DNA from: Gluconobacter frateurii
GTDB taxonomy: Bacteria; Pseudomonadota; Alphaproteobacteria; Acetobacterales; Acetobacteraceae
NCBI RefSeq assembly: GCF_002723955.1
Contig: NZ_BEWN01000003.1
Coordinates: 248,001-312,000, forward strand
Direction: 5' to 3'
Length of the DNA stretch: 64,000 nucleotides
The translations under genes and the position numbers were made by a program. The notes under the pieces are model-generated. The model worked only from the letters and a program-made list of their open reading frames with translations, did not search any database and was not told the origin of the DNA. Positions 9,242-17,587 of this stretch are shown here, one piece after another (the stretch's first letter is position 1; every line of letters starts with the position of its first letter).

Positions 9242-10459
9242 TCAGGCTTCGACTTTGGGTCGAGGCGCGACAAGCTTGAACATCGGGCCTGTCAGGACTG
9301 TGGAAATCACAGCCAGAACCATCAGAGACGCAAAAGCAAATTCCGAGATCATGCCCTGTGCGTGGAAGATCGTTGCGGCAACAATCTCCATCAGCCCTTT
9401 GCATTGCAGAAGCACGCCGACGCTCAACGCCTGACGACGACTGAGACCTGCCGCGGGCGGGAAAATGTACACGGCGACAATCTTGGTCACGATCGAAATG
9501 GCGACCAGGGACAGCGAAGCAATGACGGAAGGCCATGTCAGGGCGTCACCATCAATATTCAGGCCGCTATGCCCAAAGAACATTGGAGCAAGCCAGATGA
9601 GGGAGAACGTTCCAACTTTTTCGACGGGCAGGCGACGGACCCAGGATGGCGGCATGATCGCGCCGGCAAAATAAGCGCCAATCAGCTCATGAAGGCCAAG
9701 CTGCATACTCGCCCAGGACCCGGCCGCAAGATAGACTGGAACGGCAAGCCAGATCACGGCCAGAGGCGGATGGCGGAAATGGCGAGACGCCCAGTTCCCA
9801 AGCAGAGCCAGTCCGACTAGCAGCGCAATCGCCAGCACTTCCAGACCGGTCCAGCCATGCAATGCGGCTGTGCCCCGCTCTGCGACCTGCAAGGCCGCCA
9901 GTCCGATCCAGAGCGCCGCGTCATCCACAACAGCAAGTTTCAGAGCAAGCTGGCCGAGTGGGCGCTGTGAGGCATCGAGTTCACGAACGACACCAATCAG
10001 AACCGGCAGTGCACTGACGGCAATGCACAGGCCAATTGATGCTGCCGCTACCCACGGCTGAGCATGCGGGGGATGCCAACCCGGCAGAGGCAGAAAGAAT
10101 TCATAAGCCAGAATGGAGCCAACGAGCAGCGGACCGCCTAGAGCAACCGCCGCACCGCCCAAAAGGCGGCCTAGCGAAGGCGCAGGCAGGGTATGGTCCG
10201 CATCGGCTTTTCCAGGTGACTGCCACATCTCGAGCCCCGCTGTAAAAGCCAGAACGAGAACTGCAACCCACCCAATATCACTTCCATAAACAGAAGGAAT
10301 TCCAAGAGATTTTACTGGAAGGTGCCAAACAGAAATCAATATACCGATAAGTATTGGCAATACGACAATCGGTATTGATCTGCGAAGAACGCGCCATAAA
10401 ATCCATGGGAGAAAAACGAAAACCGCAGCATCTGCAATAAGTGCCGTAATGTTTGTCAT
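9242..10459 (-). CDS. Cation:proton antiporter (CPA family)
   Basis: A 405-residue membrane protein with about twelve hydrophobic segments that matches the Na/H exchanger fold. The helix pair VLAFTAGLEMWQ and LAVVDDAALWIGL contains the conserved acidic residues expected for ion exchange, and the segment HELIGAYFAGAIMPPSW is typical of CPA2 members. No C-terminal TrkA/RCK domain is present. The first 50 codons are visibly more AT-rich than the rest. It is separated from the upstream permease operon by a 113-base gap and probably has its own promoter. Ion specificity is unknown. Confidence 0.85.
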   Translation of the reverse strand: MTNITALIADAAVFVFLPWILWRVLRRSIPIVVLPILIGILISVWHLPVKSLGIPSVYGSDIGWVAVLVLAFTAGLEMWQSPGKADADHTLPAPSLGRLLGGAAVALGGPLLVGSILAYEFFLPLPGWHPPHAQPWVAAASIGLCIAVSALPVLIGVVRELDASQRPLGQLALKLAVVDDAALWIGLAALQVAERGTAALHGWTGLEVLAIALLVGLALLGNWASRHFRHPPLAVIWLAVPVYLAAGSWASMQLGLHELIGAYFAGAIMPPSWVRRLPVEKVGTFSLIWLAPMFFGHSGLNIDGDALTWPSVIASLSLVAISIVTKIVAVYIFPPAAGLSRRQALSVGVLLQCKGLMEIVAATIFHAQGMISEFAFASLMVLAVISTVLTGPMFKLVAPRPKVEA

Positions 10460-10544
10460 CAGCCTCCCCTATATACCTACATGAACGGACAGGGTACTCG
10501 ATTATAGGCTTTAAGTGCAAACCAATGGTATTAGAGAGCGTCTT

Positions 10545-10576
10545 ATAACGGTCTCGTAAAATCTCCTGACCGTTAT
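10545..10576 (-). terminator. Inverted repeat at end of nucleobase transporter operon
   Basis: Nine-base arms 10545-10553 and 10568-10576 (ATAACGGTC and its complement) with a 14-base loop. The right arm overlaps the last codons and stop of the distal permease gene. There is no run of T after it, so it may stabilise the mRNA end rather than act as an intrinsic terminator. Confidence 0.45.
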
Positions 10577-11508
10577 CTTCCGCTACGATAATACGGAGTT
10601 CCAAGAGCCGCCGGAGCAGCCATAGCGGATCTGAGTTTCGCAAAGGCAAGCATAGGTACAATGATGCAGGCGACTGTCCCGAGATACGGCAGCGTGTTGA
10701 GGATCGCAGGTGCTACTGGCCACCCTCTCGCCTGCCCCATGAAACCGATAGCTGTTACCAGCCCGAACAACAGGCCAGACAGCACAGCCACCACAGGGCG
10801 ATATCCCGCAAAGATCACAAGCGCGACGGCAATCCACCCTCGCCCGGCGATCATTCCGTCTGACCAGACCGGAACAACCGCCAGGGTCAGATCAGCGCCA
10901 GCCAAACCAGCCAGAACGCCTCCCAGAATGACAGCGACTGCTCTCAGCTTCATAACAGGTACACCGACGGCATCGGCGGCAGCGGGGTTTTCGCCAACAG
11001 CACGAAGATCCAGTCCTGAGCGTGTTCGAAACATCCAGAAATGCACCAGCGCCGGCAGAACCAGATAGATTAGATAAACAAGCACATTCTGGCTGAAAAA
11101 TGCAGGTCCAATAACGGGAATGGAGGACAGAACCGGGATGGAGACTGGTTCAAATACAGCAGACACGGGAATACCGGCAACAGACCGTCCGATGACGGAA
11201 CTCAGTCCCAACCCCAGGAATGTAATGGCAACGCCACACAGAACCTGATTGGCGCGAAGCACCACACTGGAAAGCGCCAATACGCCGGCTCCCAGCCCAC
11301 CGACTAGTCCGGCAGCCAGAAGGCCCAGCCATGGATGAGGCGTTGCCGTTACCGTCATGACGGCAACAACTGCCCCGAGAGACATGAGCCCCTCGACACC
11401 AAGATCAAGAACGCCAGCACGCTCGGCAATCACTTCGCCAAGGGCGCCAAGAGCCAGAACACTACCGGACAGAACGGCATGACCAAGAAGATCGCTGAGA
11501 AGTGCCAT
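10573..11508 (-). CDS. ABC transporter permease, nucleoside/purine type (distal)
   Basis: A 311-residue inner-membrane permease of the branched-chain/ribose (BPD_transp_2) family, in the branch that works with BMP binding proteins (YufQ/NupQ-like). The start AERAGVLDLGVEGLMSLGA is a strong family signature. Eight or so hydrophobic helices follow. It is the last gene of a leftward operon, two bases after the partner permease. The neighbouring deaminases suggest purine bases or nucleosides as cargo. Confidence 0.88.
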   Translation of the reverse strand: MALLSDLLGHAVLSGSVLALGALGEVIAERAGVLDLGVEGLMSLGAVVAVMTVTATPHPWLGLLAAGLVGGLGAGVLALSSVVLRANQVLCGVAITFLGLGLSSVIGRSVAGIPVSAVFEPVSIPVLSSIPVIGPAFFSQNVLVYLIYLVLPALVHFWMFRTRSGLDLRAVGENPAAADAVGVPVMKLRAVAVILGGVLAGLAGADLTLAVVPVWSDGMIAGRGWIAVALVIFAGYRPVVAVLSGLLFGLVTAIGFMGQARGWPVAPAILNTLPYLGTVACIIVPMLAFAKLRSAMAAPAALGTPYYRSGR

Positions 11509-11510
11509 GG

Positions 11511-12557
11511 TCAGGTCCTGTTCACGCGGACATAGGCCGCCAGTTCGTCTCCCGCCGCGATGGCGAGAACAAGAAGGCCAGTGATTGCCAGAACAGCCGA
11601 GGAACTGATCTGGGTGGTCTGTAGAACGATGCCTGTATCAAGGATCAACGCCATCAGGAGAGCAGCCGGGATCAGCGCGAGGCATGATCCGCGAGCCAAC
11701 AGCGCAACAACGATACCCAGATAGCCATAGTTGTTGGCAAGGCCTCCCTGAAGCCGGTGCACAGTTCCTGCGACCTCAAAGACACCCGCCAGCCCGGCCA
11801 AGGCACCCGACAGCAGCAAAACAGCCAGAATGCGGGGAGCAACACCAATTCCAGCGTAATGCGCAGCCTGTGGGTTCGAGCCACAGACCGCCGTTTCGTA
11901 CCCGAAGCGGCTCTTGGCCAGACCGATCCCCAAACCGATGACGGTTGCGAGCGCCAGAATAAAGCCAAGGTGAACAGCACCCCAGAGTTCCGGAAAAGCC
12001 ATATGCAAACGCTCGGTGGAGGCCAGAGCTCCGGTTACACGATCGGCCCATGGACCAGTTGCAAGATAATAGACCAGCAAAGAGGCCACGAAATTGAGCA
12101 GAAGCGAGGTGACGATTTCACTCACGCCTAACCATGCCCGAGCAGCAGCTGGTACGAAGATCCAAGCCGCACCAGCAAGCATGCCAGCGACAATCATGGC
12201 GGGCAGCGCAACAAGTGCAGGCCAGTGCGTGAACAGCCCGATCGCCGTGGCAGCAGTCGCGCCGGCATAGAGCTGCCCTTCCGCGCCGATATTCCACAGA
12301 TTGACGCGGATACCGACCCAGACTGCCGCACCCGTCAGCATCAATGGGGTCATGAACAGGGCCAGATCTTCAATTCCGAACCGGGAACCAACCGTAGAGC
12401 GTACAACCAGCGCGGCGAGTTCGATGGGAGAGCGGCCCATGGCAGCCAGAGTTATGGCGACGACGCTGAGGGCTGCGAGGATGGATAATCCCCGCCCCAC
12501 AGCGATGCGATAAGAGGGAACAACCGTCAGACGGGTGCGATGCGATACAGCGCTCAT
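11511..12557 (-). CDS. ABC transporter permease, nucleoside/purine type (proximal)
   Basis: A 348-residue permease, partner of the following gene, with the family signature NLWNIGAEGQLYAGA and a conserved TSLLLNFVA helix. Nucleoside ABC importers of the BMP class typically have two unequal permeases of this sort. Its ATG overlaps the stop of the ATPase gene by four bases, indicating translational coupling. Confidence 0.88.
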   Translation of the reverse strand: MSAVSHRTRLTVVPSYRIAVGRGLSILAALSVVAITLAAMGRSPIELAALVVRSTVGSRFGIEDLALFMTPLMLTGAAVWVGIRVNLWNIGAEGQLYAGATAATAIGLFTHWPALVALPAMIVAGMLAGAAWIFVPAAARAWLGVSEIVTSLLLNFVASLLVYYLATGPWADRVTGALASTERLHMAFPELWGAVHLGFILALATVIGLGIGLAKSRFGYETAVCGSNPQAAHYAGIGVAPRILAVLLLSGALAGLAGVFEVAGTVHRLQGGLANNYGYLGIVVALLARGSCLALIPAALLMALILDTGIVLQTTQISSSAVLAITGLLVLAIAAGDELAAYVRVNRT

Positions 12558-14176
12558 GCTGCCTCCGACAGGCTACGACCACTCATGAGAGCCCCAATAC
12601 TGTCTCTGCCCGCGTCCGCACGCGCCATGATCCCCATGAGGCGCCCTGCATACAGGACGGCAATTCGATCGCTGAGAGCAAAAATTTCGTCCAGATCTTC
12701 CGACATGAGAACCACGGCCACACCTGCGTCCCGTGCGCGGGCAAGCATGTCGCGCATAGCGGAAATGGCGCCGATATCCAGGCCGCGGCTTGGGTAACTC
12801 GCGACCAGCACATGGCTTGCAATCCGGATTTCCCGTTCCAGAACCAGTCTCTGCTGATTGCCACCAGACAGTCCACGGATCTGAACCTGCGTTCCGGGGA
12901 GTTTGACACCGGCTTTGTCGGCCAGCATCTGAGCGAATTTGCGGGCCTGCGGCATGGAAAAGCTGAATTTTCCGCCAATGGGAGGGTGATCATACTCCCG
13001 TAGGGCCATGTTTTCCGCGACACTCAATCCCGGCATCAATGCACGTTTGAGGCGGTCTTCCGGAACATGCCCAACCCCGGCATGGGCAAACATGGCCGGG
13101 TCTGCACGGTTTACAGCCTTGCCGTTCAGAAAAATGGTTCCACTTTCAGGGTCCTTCAGGCCGGTTAGAACTTCTGCCAGCTCAGGCTGGCCGTTTCCCG
13201 TCACCCCTGCAATTCCGAGGATCTCGCCGGGGCGCAGGGAAAGACTGACATTATCAAGCCGCACGACCCCTGCATTATCGCGCACAATGACCTGCTGGAG
13301 GGAAAGTGGTTCTGCCTTCCCAACCTCCGGAGCGGAAGCCTGACGGGGATAGGACGTCGCAAGAGCAACAGGGCGCCCAATCATTTCTGTCACCAGGCTG
13401 TCAGGTGTGACATCCGCAACCTGATGGGTGCCGATCAAGCGGCCCTGACGCAGAACGGAGACACGATCTGCCAGAGCCATAATCTCGTCCAGCTTATGGC
13501 TGATGATGATGACTGCCCCACCTTCAGACCGAAACCGCCGTAGAGCCGAAAACAGCTCCCCGACCTCAACCGGGCTGAGAACTGCCGTAGGTTCATCCAG
13601 AATGAGCAGCCGCGCGCCGCGAGAAAGCACGCGCAAAATTTCGACCCGCTGCTGCTCACCAGCCGACAATGAGGAAACAATGGCTGAAGGCCGCACCGGC
13701 AATCCAAATTTGGTAGAAAGCGCTTTTGCCCGTGCCTCAATATCTTTTGCCGAGAGGCGCTTGGGCGTCTCTGACCAGCCAAGATGCAGGTTTTCCGCAA
13801 CCGTAAAGCGCGGCACCAGCCGGAAATGCTGGTGCACCATGCCGATCCCCGCCGAAATGGCGGCATCCGGAGCCGGAAATGTAGTGCCATATCCATCAAT
13901 GATGATTTCACCGGCATCTGGCTGATACAGACCCGTAACCACGTTCATCAGAGTGGATTTCCCTGCCCCGTTCTCACCCAGAAGCGCGTGGATTTCACCA
14001 GGGAAGACGTTTAGGGAAACATGCTCATTGGCGATGACACCGGGAAAGTACTTCGCGATGTTCACCAGTTCCAGAATGGGCGGTGTTCCGGCGGGAAGAT
14101 GGCGCGGCGGAGCGTTAGGCGTATGTGTGACGTCAGCCAAGGCCGGATACTCCCTGCACCTGCCAGCTCCAGCCAT
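12554..14176 (-). CDS. ABC transporter ATPase with two nucleotide-binding domains (nucleoside/purine importer)
   Basis: A protein of up to 540 residues with duplicated ATPase domains, as in RbsA/NupO. The first domain is complete: GENGAGKST, LSAGEQQR and LLILDEPTAVL. The second has a degenerate Walker A (GVTGNGQ) and a modified Walker B (VASYPSRGLD) with signature LSGGNQQR, which is usual for the class. Two starts are possible. The ATG at 14176 would overlap the binding-protein gene by 44 bases. A TTG at 14140, preceded by GGGAG nine bases upstream, would overlap its stop by eight bases and looks equally good. The gene sits between the BMP protein and the permeases. Confidence 0.9.
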   Translation of the reverse strand: MAGAGRCREYPALADVTHTPNAPPRHLPAGTPPILELVNIAKYFPGVIANEHVSLNVFPGEIHALLGENGAGKSTLMNVVTGLYQPDAGEIIIDGYGTTFPAPDAAISAGIGMVHQHFRLVPRFTVAENLHLGWSETPKRLSAKDIEARAKALSTKFGLPVRPSAIVSSLSAGEQQRVEILRVLSRGARLLILDEPTAVLSPVEVGELFSALRRFRSEGGAVIIISHKLDEIMALADRVSVLRQGRLIGTHQVADVTPDSLVTEMIGRPVALATSYPRQASAPEVGKAEPLSLQQVIVRDNAGVVRLDNVSLSLRPGEILGIAGVTGNGQPELAEVLTGLKDPESGTIFLNGKAVNRADPAMFAHAGVGHVPEDRLKRALMPGLSVAENMALREYDHPPIGGKFSFSMPQARKFAQMLADKAGVKLPGTQVQIRGLSGGNQQRLVLEREIRIASHVLVASYPSRGLDIGAISAMRDMLARARDAGVAVVLMSEDLDEIFALSDRIAVLYAGRLMGIMARADAGRDSIGALMSGRSLSEAA

Positions 14177-15236
14177 ACATCTCCGCGTCTGTCATGACAT
14201 GACCCGGTGCAACACGGAGCTTGCCGTCTGAATCATAGATTGGTCCCTGGAATGGCGACCACCCAGCGAGCATCCGGTCTCTAACTGCGTCAGCTTCCTT
14301 CTGGACCGCCTCGGGCACGTTCTGGCCCCAGCGGTCACGGTCGACGCCCTTCCCCAGCGTCAGGAAACGACCTTCCGGGGCCCATTCCCCCCGGATTCGA
14401 GCGCCAACCTGTTGAATATAGAAATCAGCAAAATCTAGCGTGACAGAACTGACATAGGCGTTCGGCCCAAACTCTCGCATGTCGGTGTTCCACATAGCCG
14501 CCCAGACGCCGCGCTTTTCCGCCACACGCAGATAGCCCGGATCATCCATGATGCCACACAGGAAGTCACATCCACTGTCTACGAGAGCAGCACCAGCCTC
14601 GGTTGCGGCCTGTGGGTCAAACCAGGAATTGATGGAAATGACGCGCATTGTCGCGTTCGGATTGACCGATCTCGCGCCAAGAAGAACAGCATTGGCGCTT
14701 GCATAGACGGACGGTACCGGGAACGACGCCACATATCCCAGCTTCCCGCTTTTGCTGAGCCGGGCTGCCGCAATGCCGATCACATAACTCGCATACCAGT
14801 GCGTGATGTAATACCAGCCGAGATTGTTGCTGACGGTATGACCGTCACATTCCATGAACGCCACATTCGGCGCCCGGTCCGCAACGTCCTTGATGAAATC
14901 TCCATAATTCGACGTGGAGATGACCATCTGAGCGCCTTCCGCTACGAACTGGCGAAAGATGCGCGTTGCGTCCGCGGAATATGGCACGCTCTCAACAAAC
15001 AGCGTCTTTACTGCCGGATAGGCGCGCTTCACGGCTTCGACGCCCTGATTATGCGCGTAACTCCACCCTCCGTCCGTGATGGGGCTGGTGTGCCCGAAGC
15101 CGACAAGAAGATCTTCTTCCCGAATAGGTGCGAAACGGCGTTCGGCAGCCTTGAGCGCGGAAGGCAGCAATAGCGAACTTCCGAGAGCGACCAATGCTCT
15201 GCGCCGGGGAAGACGTGTCAGGTCTTTCAATGACAT
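14133..15236 (-). CDS. BMP-family periplasmic substrate-binding protein
   Basis: A 367-residue binding protein of the BMP/PnrA family (nucleoside and purine import). Residues 1-31 form an export signal with LPRRRALVALG, which could use the Tat route; there is no lipobox cysteine. The mature part starts with VGFGHTSPITDGGWSYAHNQG, the ligand-loop signature of the family. It overlaps the GST-like gene upstream by ten bases and leads the importer genes. Its genetic coupling to the oxygenase components makes the ligand probably the oxygenase substrate. Confidence 0.88.
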   Translation of the reverse strand: MSLKDLTRLPRRRALVALGSSLLLPSALKAAERRFAPIREEDLLVGFGHTSPITDGGWSYAHNQGVEAVKRAYPAVKTLFVESVPYSADATRIFRQFVAEGAQMVISTSNYGDFIKDVADRAPNVAFMECDGHTVSNNLGWYYITHWYASYVIGIAAARLSKSGKLGYVASFPVPSVYASANAVLLGARSVNPNATMRVISINSWFDPQAATEAGAALVDSGCDFLCGIMDDPGYLRVAEKRGVWAAMWNTDMREFGPNAYVSSVTLDFADFYIQQVGARIRGEWAPEGRFLTLGKGVDRDRWGQNVPEAVQKEADAVRDRMLAGWSPFQGPIYDSDGKLRVAPGHVMTDAEMYGWSWQVQGVSGLG

Positions 15237-15787
15237 TCCGGCACTCCTGGCATCGTCATGAATCCGGGTAGCGCCTTGAACTGCCGGATGAAATTTCGGA
15301 TCGCTGGATAAAGATCCAGCGGTACTTCCAGATCCTGACTTAAAGCGACGATCGGGAACAGCAGAATATCGGCAACACCCGGATGCCTTCCCGAGAGCCA
15401 GGGACGGTCACACAGCCGGTCGTCTGACAGGCGATCCTCAATTTCAGTCATCAGACGAAACACTGAGGGAGGAACCCCGTCTGTCGGTAACGCAGCCAGA
15501 AGCGCGGCCCGGCGAAGATGTGAAAGCTGTTCCAGCGCACTCTCTGCCCATGCGTCTCGCCGTTCTTCCCCAATACCAAGATGCCAGTCCCGGGAAACTT
15601 CGGGCAGACTGGTCAGTCTTTGCAGGATATCGGCGGGGCCACGAAGACAACCCCCGTCAATTTCAAGCACGGGTCCGGTTTCCAGAGCAGCAGCGTCTGT
15701 GATGGTTGGAAGATGTACGCCCATCAATGACGCGCCCAGCCGGACGGCATAGCACCGGTCGTCGAGTGCCCAGTCTCGCAGCCTCAT
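15227..15787 (-). CDS. GST-like protein, candidate NdmE-type oxygenase partner
   Basis: A 186-residue glutathione-S-transferase-fold protein. The N-terminal thioredoxin-like half carries GPVLEIDGG and a GPADILQRL helix; the all-helical C-terminal half ends with WLSGRHPGVADILLFP and ALPGFMTM, typical of GSTs. It is shorter than normal GSTs (about 200-230). It is embedded between the Rieske ferredoxin (four-base overlap) and the binding protein (ten-base overlap). In the caffeine N7-demethylase complex NdmCDE a GST-like NdmE holds a Rieske-less oxygenase to its reductase; a similar scaffold role is my inference here. A catalytic GST is the alternative. Confidence 0.72.
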   Translation of the reverse strand: MRLRDWALDDRCYAVRLGASLMGVHLPTITDAAALETGPVLEIDGGCLRGPADILQRLTSLPEVSRDWHLGIGEERRDAWAESALEQLSHLRRAALLAALPTDGVPPSVFRLMTEIEDRLSDDRLCDRPWLSGRHPGVADILLFPIVALSQDLEVPLDLYPAIRNFIRQFKALPGFMTMPGVPECH

Positions 15788-16395
15788 GCCGGAACCTTTT
15801 CGTTGAGTGCTTCGAGATGGTCTCTGGTCGTTTTGGCTCTGGCGGCAATATCCAGCCGGTTAGCCAGCGTTGCCGATGCCATGTGCAGCATTGTCAGACC
15901 GGGTTCGGGTTCATGAGCGGCCACGAGACAGTCTTCCTGCCACTTCCACCCCTCCTCCGGGAGCGCCAGAGCGACACGCACTGAAGCCAAAGGTGCCTGA
16001 ACGAGAATACTGCGCGCGCCGAACGCATCCTCATCCGGCAGCTCGTCCAGACTGGCGTCCTCATTCAGGGACACCCAGATTATACCGGCCCGCTCTTCCG
16101 CCCGATAGGCATGAGCATGGATTGTTCCCGGTACACGTAATTCAGGATGCGCTGGAATATGACGGCAGGTGGCATCCGCGCCGAACTGCCAGCCGTGATA
16201 CAGACAGGCCAGATTGCCATTCCGCACGAAGCCGAAGCTCAGTCGCATACCTCGATGGGGGCAGCGGTCCTCCCAGGCATGAACCTGCCCGTCTGCACCG
16301 CGCCAAAGCGCAATCTCCTTCCCGTACAAACGGGCCGGTGCTGCAGTTTCGGATGGGACATCCATCCCAAGCGCAAGGGGAAACCAGTCTGTCAC
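15784..16395 (-). CDS. Stand-alone Rieske [2Fe-2S] protein
   Basis: A 203-residue protein whose first 110 residues are an oxygenase-type Rieske domain. The cluster ligands are Cys45 and His47 in RCPHRGM, and Cys64 and His67 in CLYHGWQF. The front part reads like the N-terminus of a ring-hydroxylating oxygenase alpha subunit (DWFPLALG, LYGKEIALWRG), but no mononuclear-iron domain follows; the C-terminal 90 residues are an uncharacterised tail. It overlaps the genes on both sides by four bases. Most likely it feeds electrons to the Rieske-less oxygenase encoded divergently at 16748. No flavin reductase gene is present in the window. Confidence 0.85.
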   Translation of the reverse strand: MTDWFPLALGMDVPSETAAPARLYGKEIALWRGADGQVHAWEDRCPHRGMRLSFGFVRNGNLACLYHGWQFGADATCRHIPAHPELRVPGTIHAHAYRAEERAGIIWVSLNEDASLDELPDEDAFGARSILVQAPLASVRVALALPEEGWKWQEDCLVAAHEPEPGLTMLHMASATLANRLDIAARAKTTRDHLEALNEKVPA

Positions 16396-16619
16396 GCGAT
16401 GTCTTCCGCACCAGTCACGATACAGCCTGCAGGCCCCAAAAGGCAGGACATTTCAAACATGCCAAGCAGGGCTTCCTCCCCAACGATCCGGGCTTCGAAA
16501 CGGGACTGTGAAACGGACATCTTTGTAATCTCCACGGCCAGAAGCTCTGCGCGGGCCATTGCAAAGCCTTGCAATGCCTCAGGATCAAAATGCCCTGTGA
16601 GACGAATCTCCCGGACCAT
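16392..16619 (-). CDS. Small conserved-looking protein of unknown function, first gene of the Rieske operon
   Basis: A 75-residue protein I do not recognise. The start has GGAGG ten bases upstream and the stop overlaps the Rieske gene start by four bases, so it is a real coupled gene. The predicted order of strands and helices, and the GEEALLGMFEMSCLLGP segment, faintly recall an acylphosphatase/ferredoxin-like fold, but the catalytic arginine motif of acylphosphatases is missing. Its position suggests a small subunit or assembly factor for the oxygenase. That role is a guess from context. Confidence 0.7.
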   Translation of the reverse strand: MVREIRLTGHFDPEALQGFAMARAELLAVEITKMSVSQSRFEARIVGEEALLGMFEMSCLLGPAGCIVTGAEDIA

Positions 16620-16747
16620 ATAATCATGCCCTCCTTATCTCATTTCACAATAAGAATTTTCCGGCTTATCAATATTCCTTATTCCACCCACACCAGATGT
16701 CATGATTAACTCAGGGTCAACCGCCACCAGCAGCAGGTCCATGCGCC
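16620..16747. promoter_or_regulatory. Divergent promoter region of the two purine operons
   Basis: A 128-base AT-rich gap separates the start of the small-protein/Rieske/importer operon from the start of the oxygenase/deaminase operon. It must contain both promoters and probably a shared operator, keeping the two halves of the split oxygenase co-regulated. An imperfect inverted repeat (AATAAGAAT near 16650 and ATTCCTTATT near 16673) is the best operator candidate. No regulator gene lies nearby. Confidence 0.5.
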
Positions 16748-17587
16748 ATGAGTACCGTTGATCCGGAAACGTTATCACAATGGTATCCGCTCGCCATGCT
16801 GGAAGATCTGACGGAACCGCATTTCCAGACAATGCTGTTGGACAAGCTCATCGACGTTTCACGAGACGATAAAGGCGCTCTTCAGGTTCTCTGTGGGAAC
16901 CGCTCCCTGCCCGCCCGCGAACGCTACGGATATCTCTGGACGTCTCTGGGCGAGCCGGTGCGCGATATTCCGTCTATCCCTGAAGCGGAGGAGCCAGATC
17001 GGCGACTGGTCTGTTGCGGGTCCATTGCCGTCCATTCATCTGGCCTCAGGGTTGTTGAGAACTTTCTCGACATGGCGCATTTTCCGTTTGTTCACACCAA
17101 TATTCTCGGGGCAGAGCCGGAAACCGAGGTCCGCCGCTATCAGATTGAAACCCGTGAAGGGGGCGAAGAAATCTGGGCAACGGACTGTACATTCTTTCAG
17201 CCACAGGCCGCTCTTTCGGCTTCCGGCGGTATTCTCACCGATTATACCTACCGGGTTGCGGCGCCCTTCTCGACGCTTCTTTACAAGACCTGCCCTGCCT
17301 CTCCTGAACGGCAGGACGTGATCGCTCTTTTCGTCCAGCCCATGACACCTACACGCTCACGGGCCCATCCCGTCATGTTTCTGATCGATGAAGCCTCGCC
17401 TCTTGAAGGGCTGGTGGAGTTCCAGCAGTTCATCTTCCTTCAGGACAGGATTATTCTTGAGAACCAGCGCCCTCGCCTGATGCCACTTGATGGTAAGTAT
17501 GAGATCCCGACCATGGCGGACCGATCCTCGGTGGCCTATCGGCGCTGGCTGAAGGGTAAAGGCGTCACCTATGGTGTGCTCGCGTGA
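16748..17587 (+). CDS. Rieske-less ring-hydroxylating oxygenase catalytic subunit (NdmC-like)
   Basis: A 279-residue oxygenase alpha-subunit core. The mononuclear iron site is visible: Asp108, His111 and His116 in NFLDMAHFPFVHTN, with a probable third ligand Asp233 in LQDRIILE. The N-terminus (WYPLAML, LLDKLIDVSRDDKG, then YGYLWTSLGEP) still resembles the frame of a Rieske domain, but both CxH and CxxH cluster ligands are gone. Full-length relatives are about 340-350 residues. It therefore needs an external Rieske protein, probably the one encoded divergently. NdmC, the N7-demethylase of methylxanthine degradation, has the same loss. The GTG start of guanine deaminase overlaps its stop. Confidence 0.85.
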   Translation: MSTVDPETLSQWYPLAMLEDLTEPHFQTMLLDKLIDVSRDDKGALQVLCGNRSLPARERYGYLWTSLGEPVRDIPSIPEAEEPDRRLVCCGSIAVHSSGLRVVENFLDMAHFPFVHTNILGAEPETEVRRYQIETREGGEEIWATDCTFFQPQAALSASGGILTDYTYRVAAPFSTLLYKTCPASPERQDVIALFVQPMTPTRSRAHPVMFLIDEASPLEGLVEFQQFIFLQDRIILENQRPRLMPLDGKYEIPTMADRSSVAYRRWLKGKGVTYGVLA

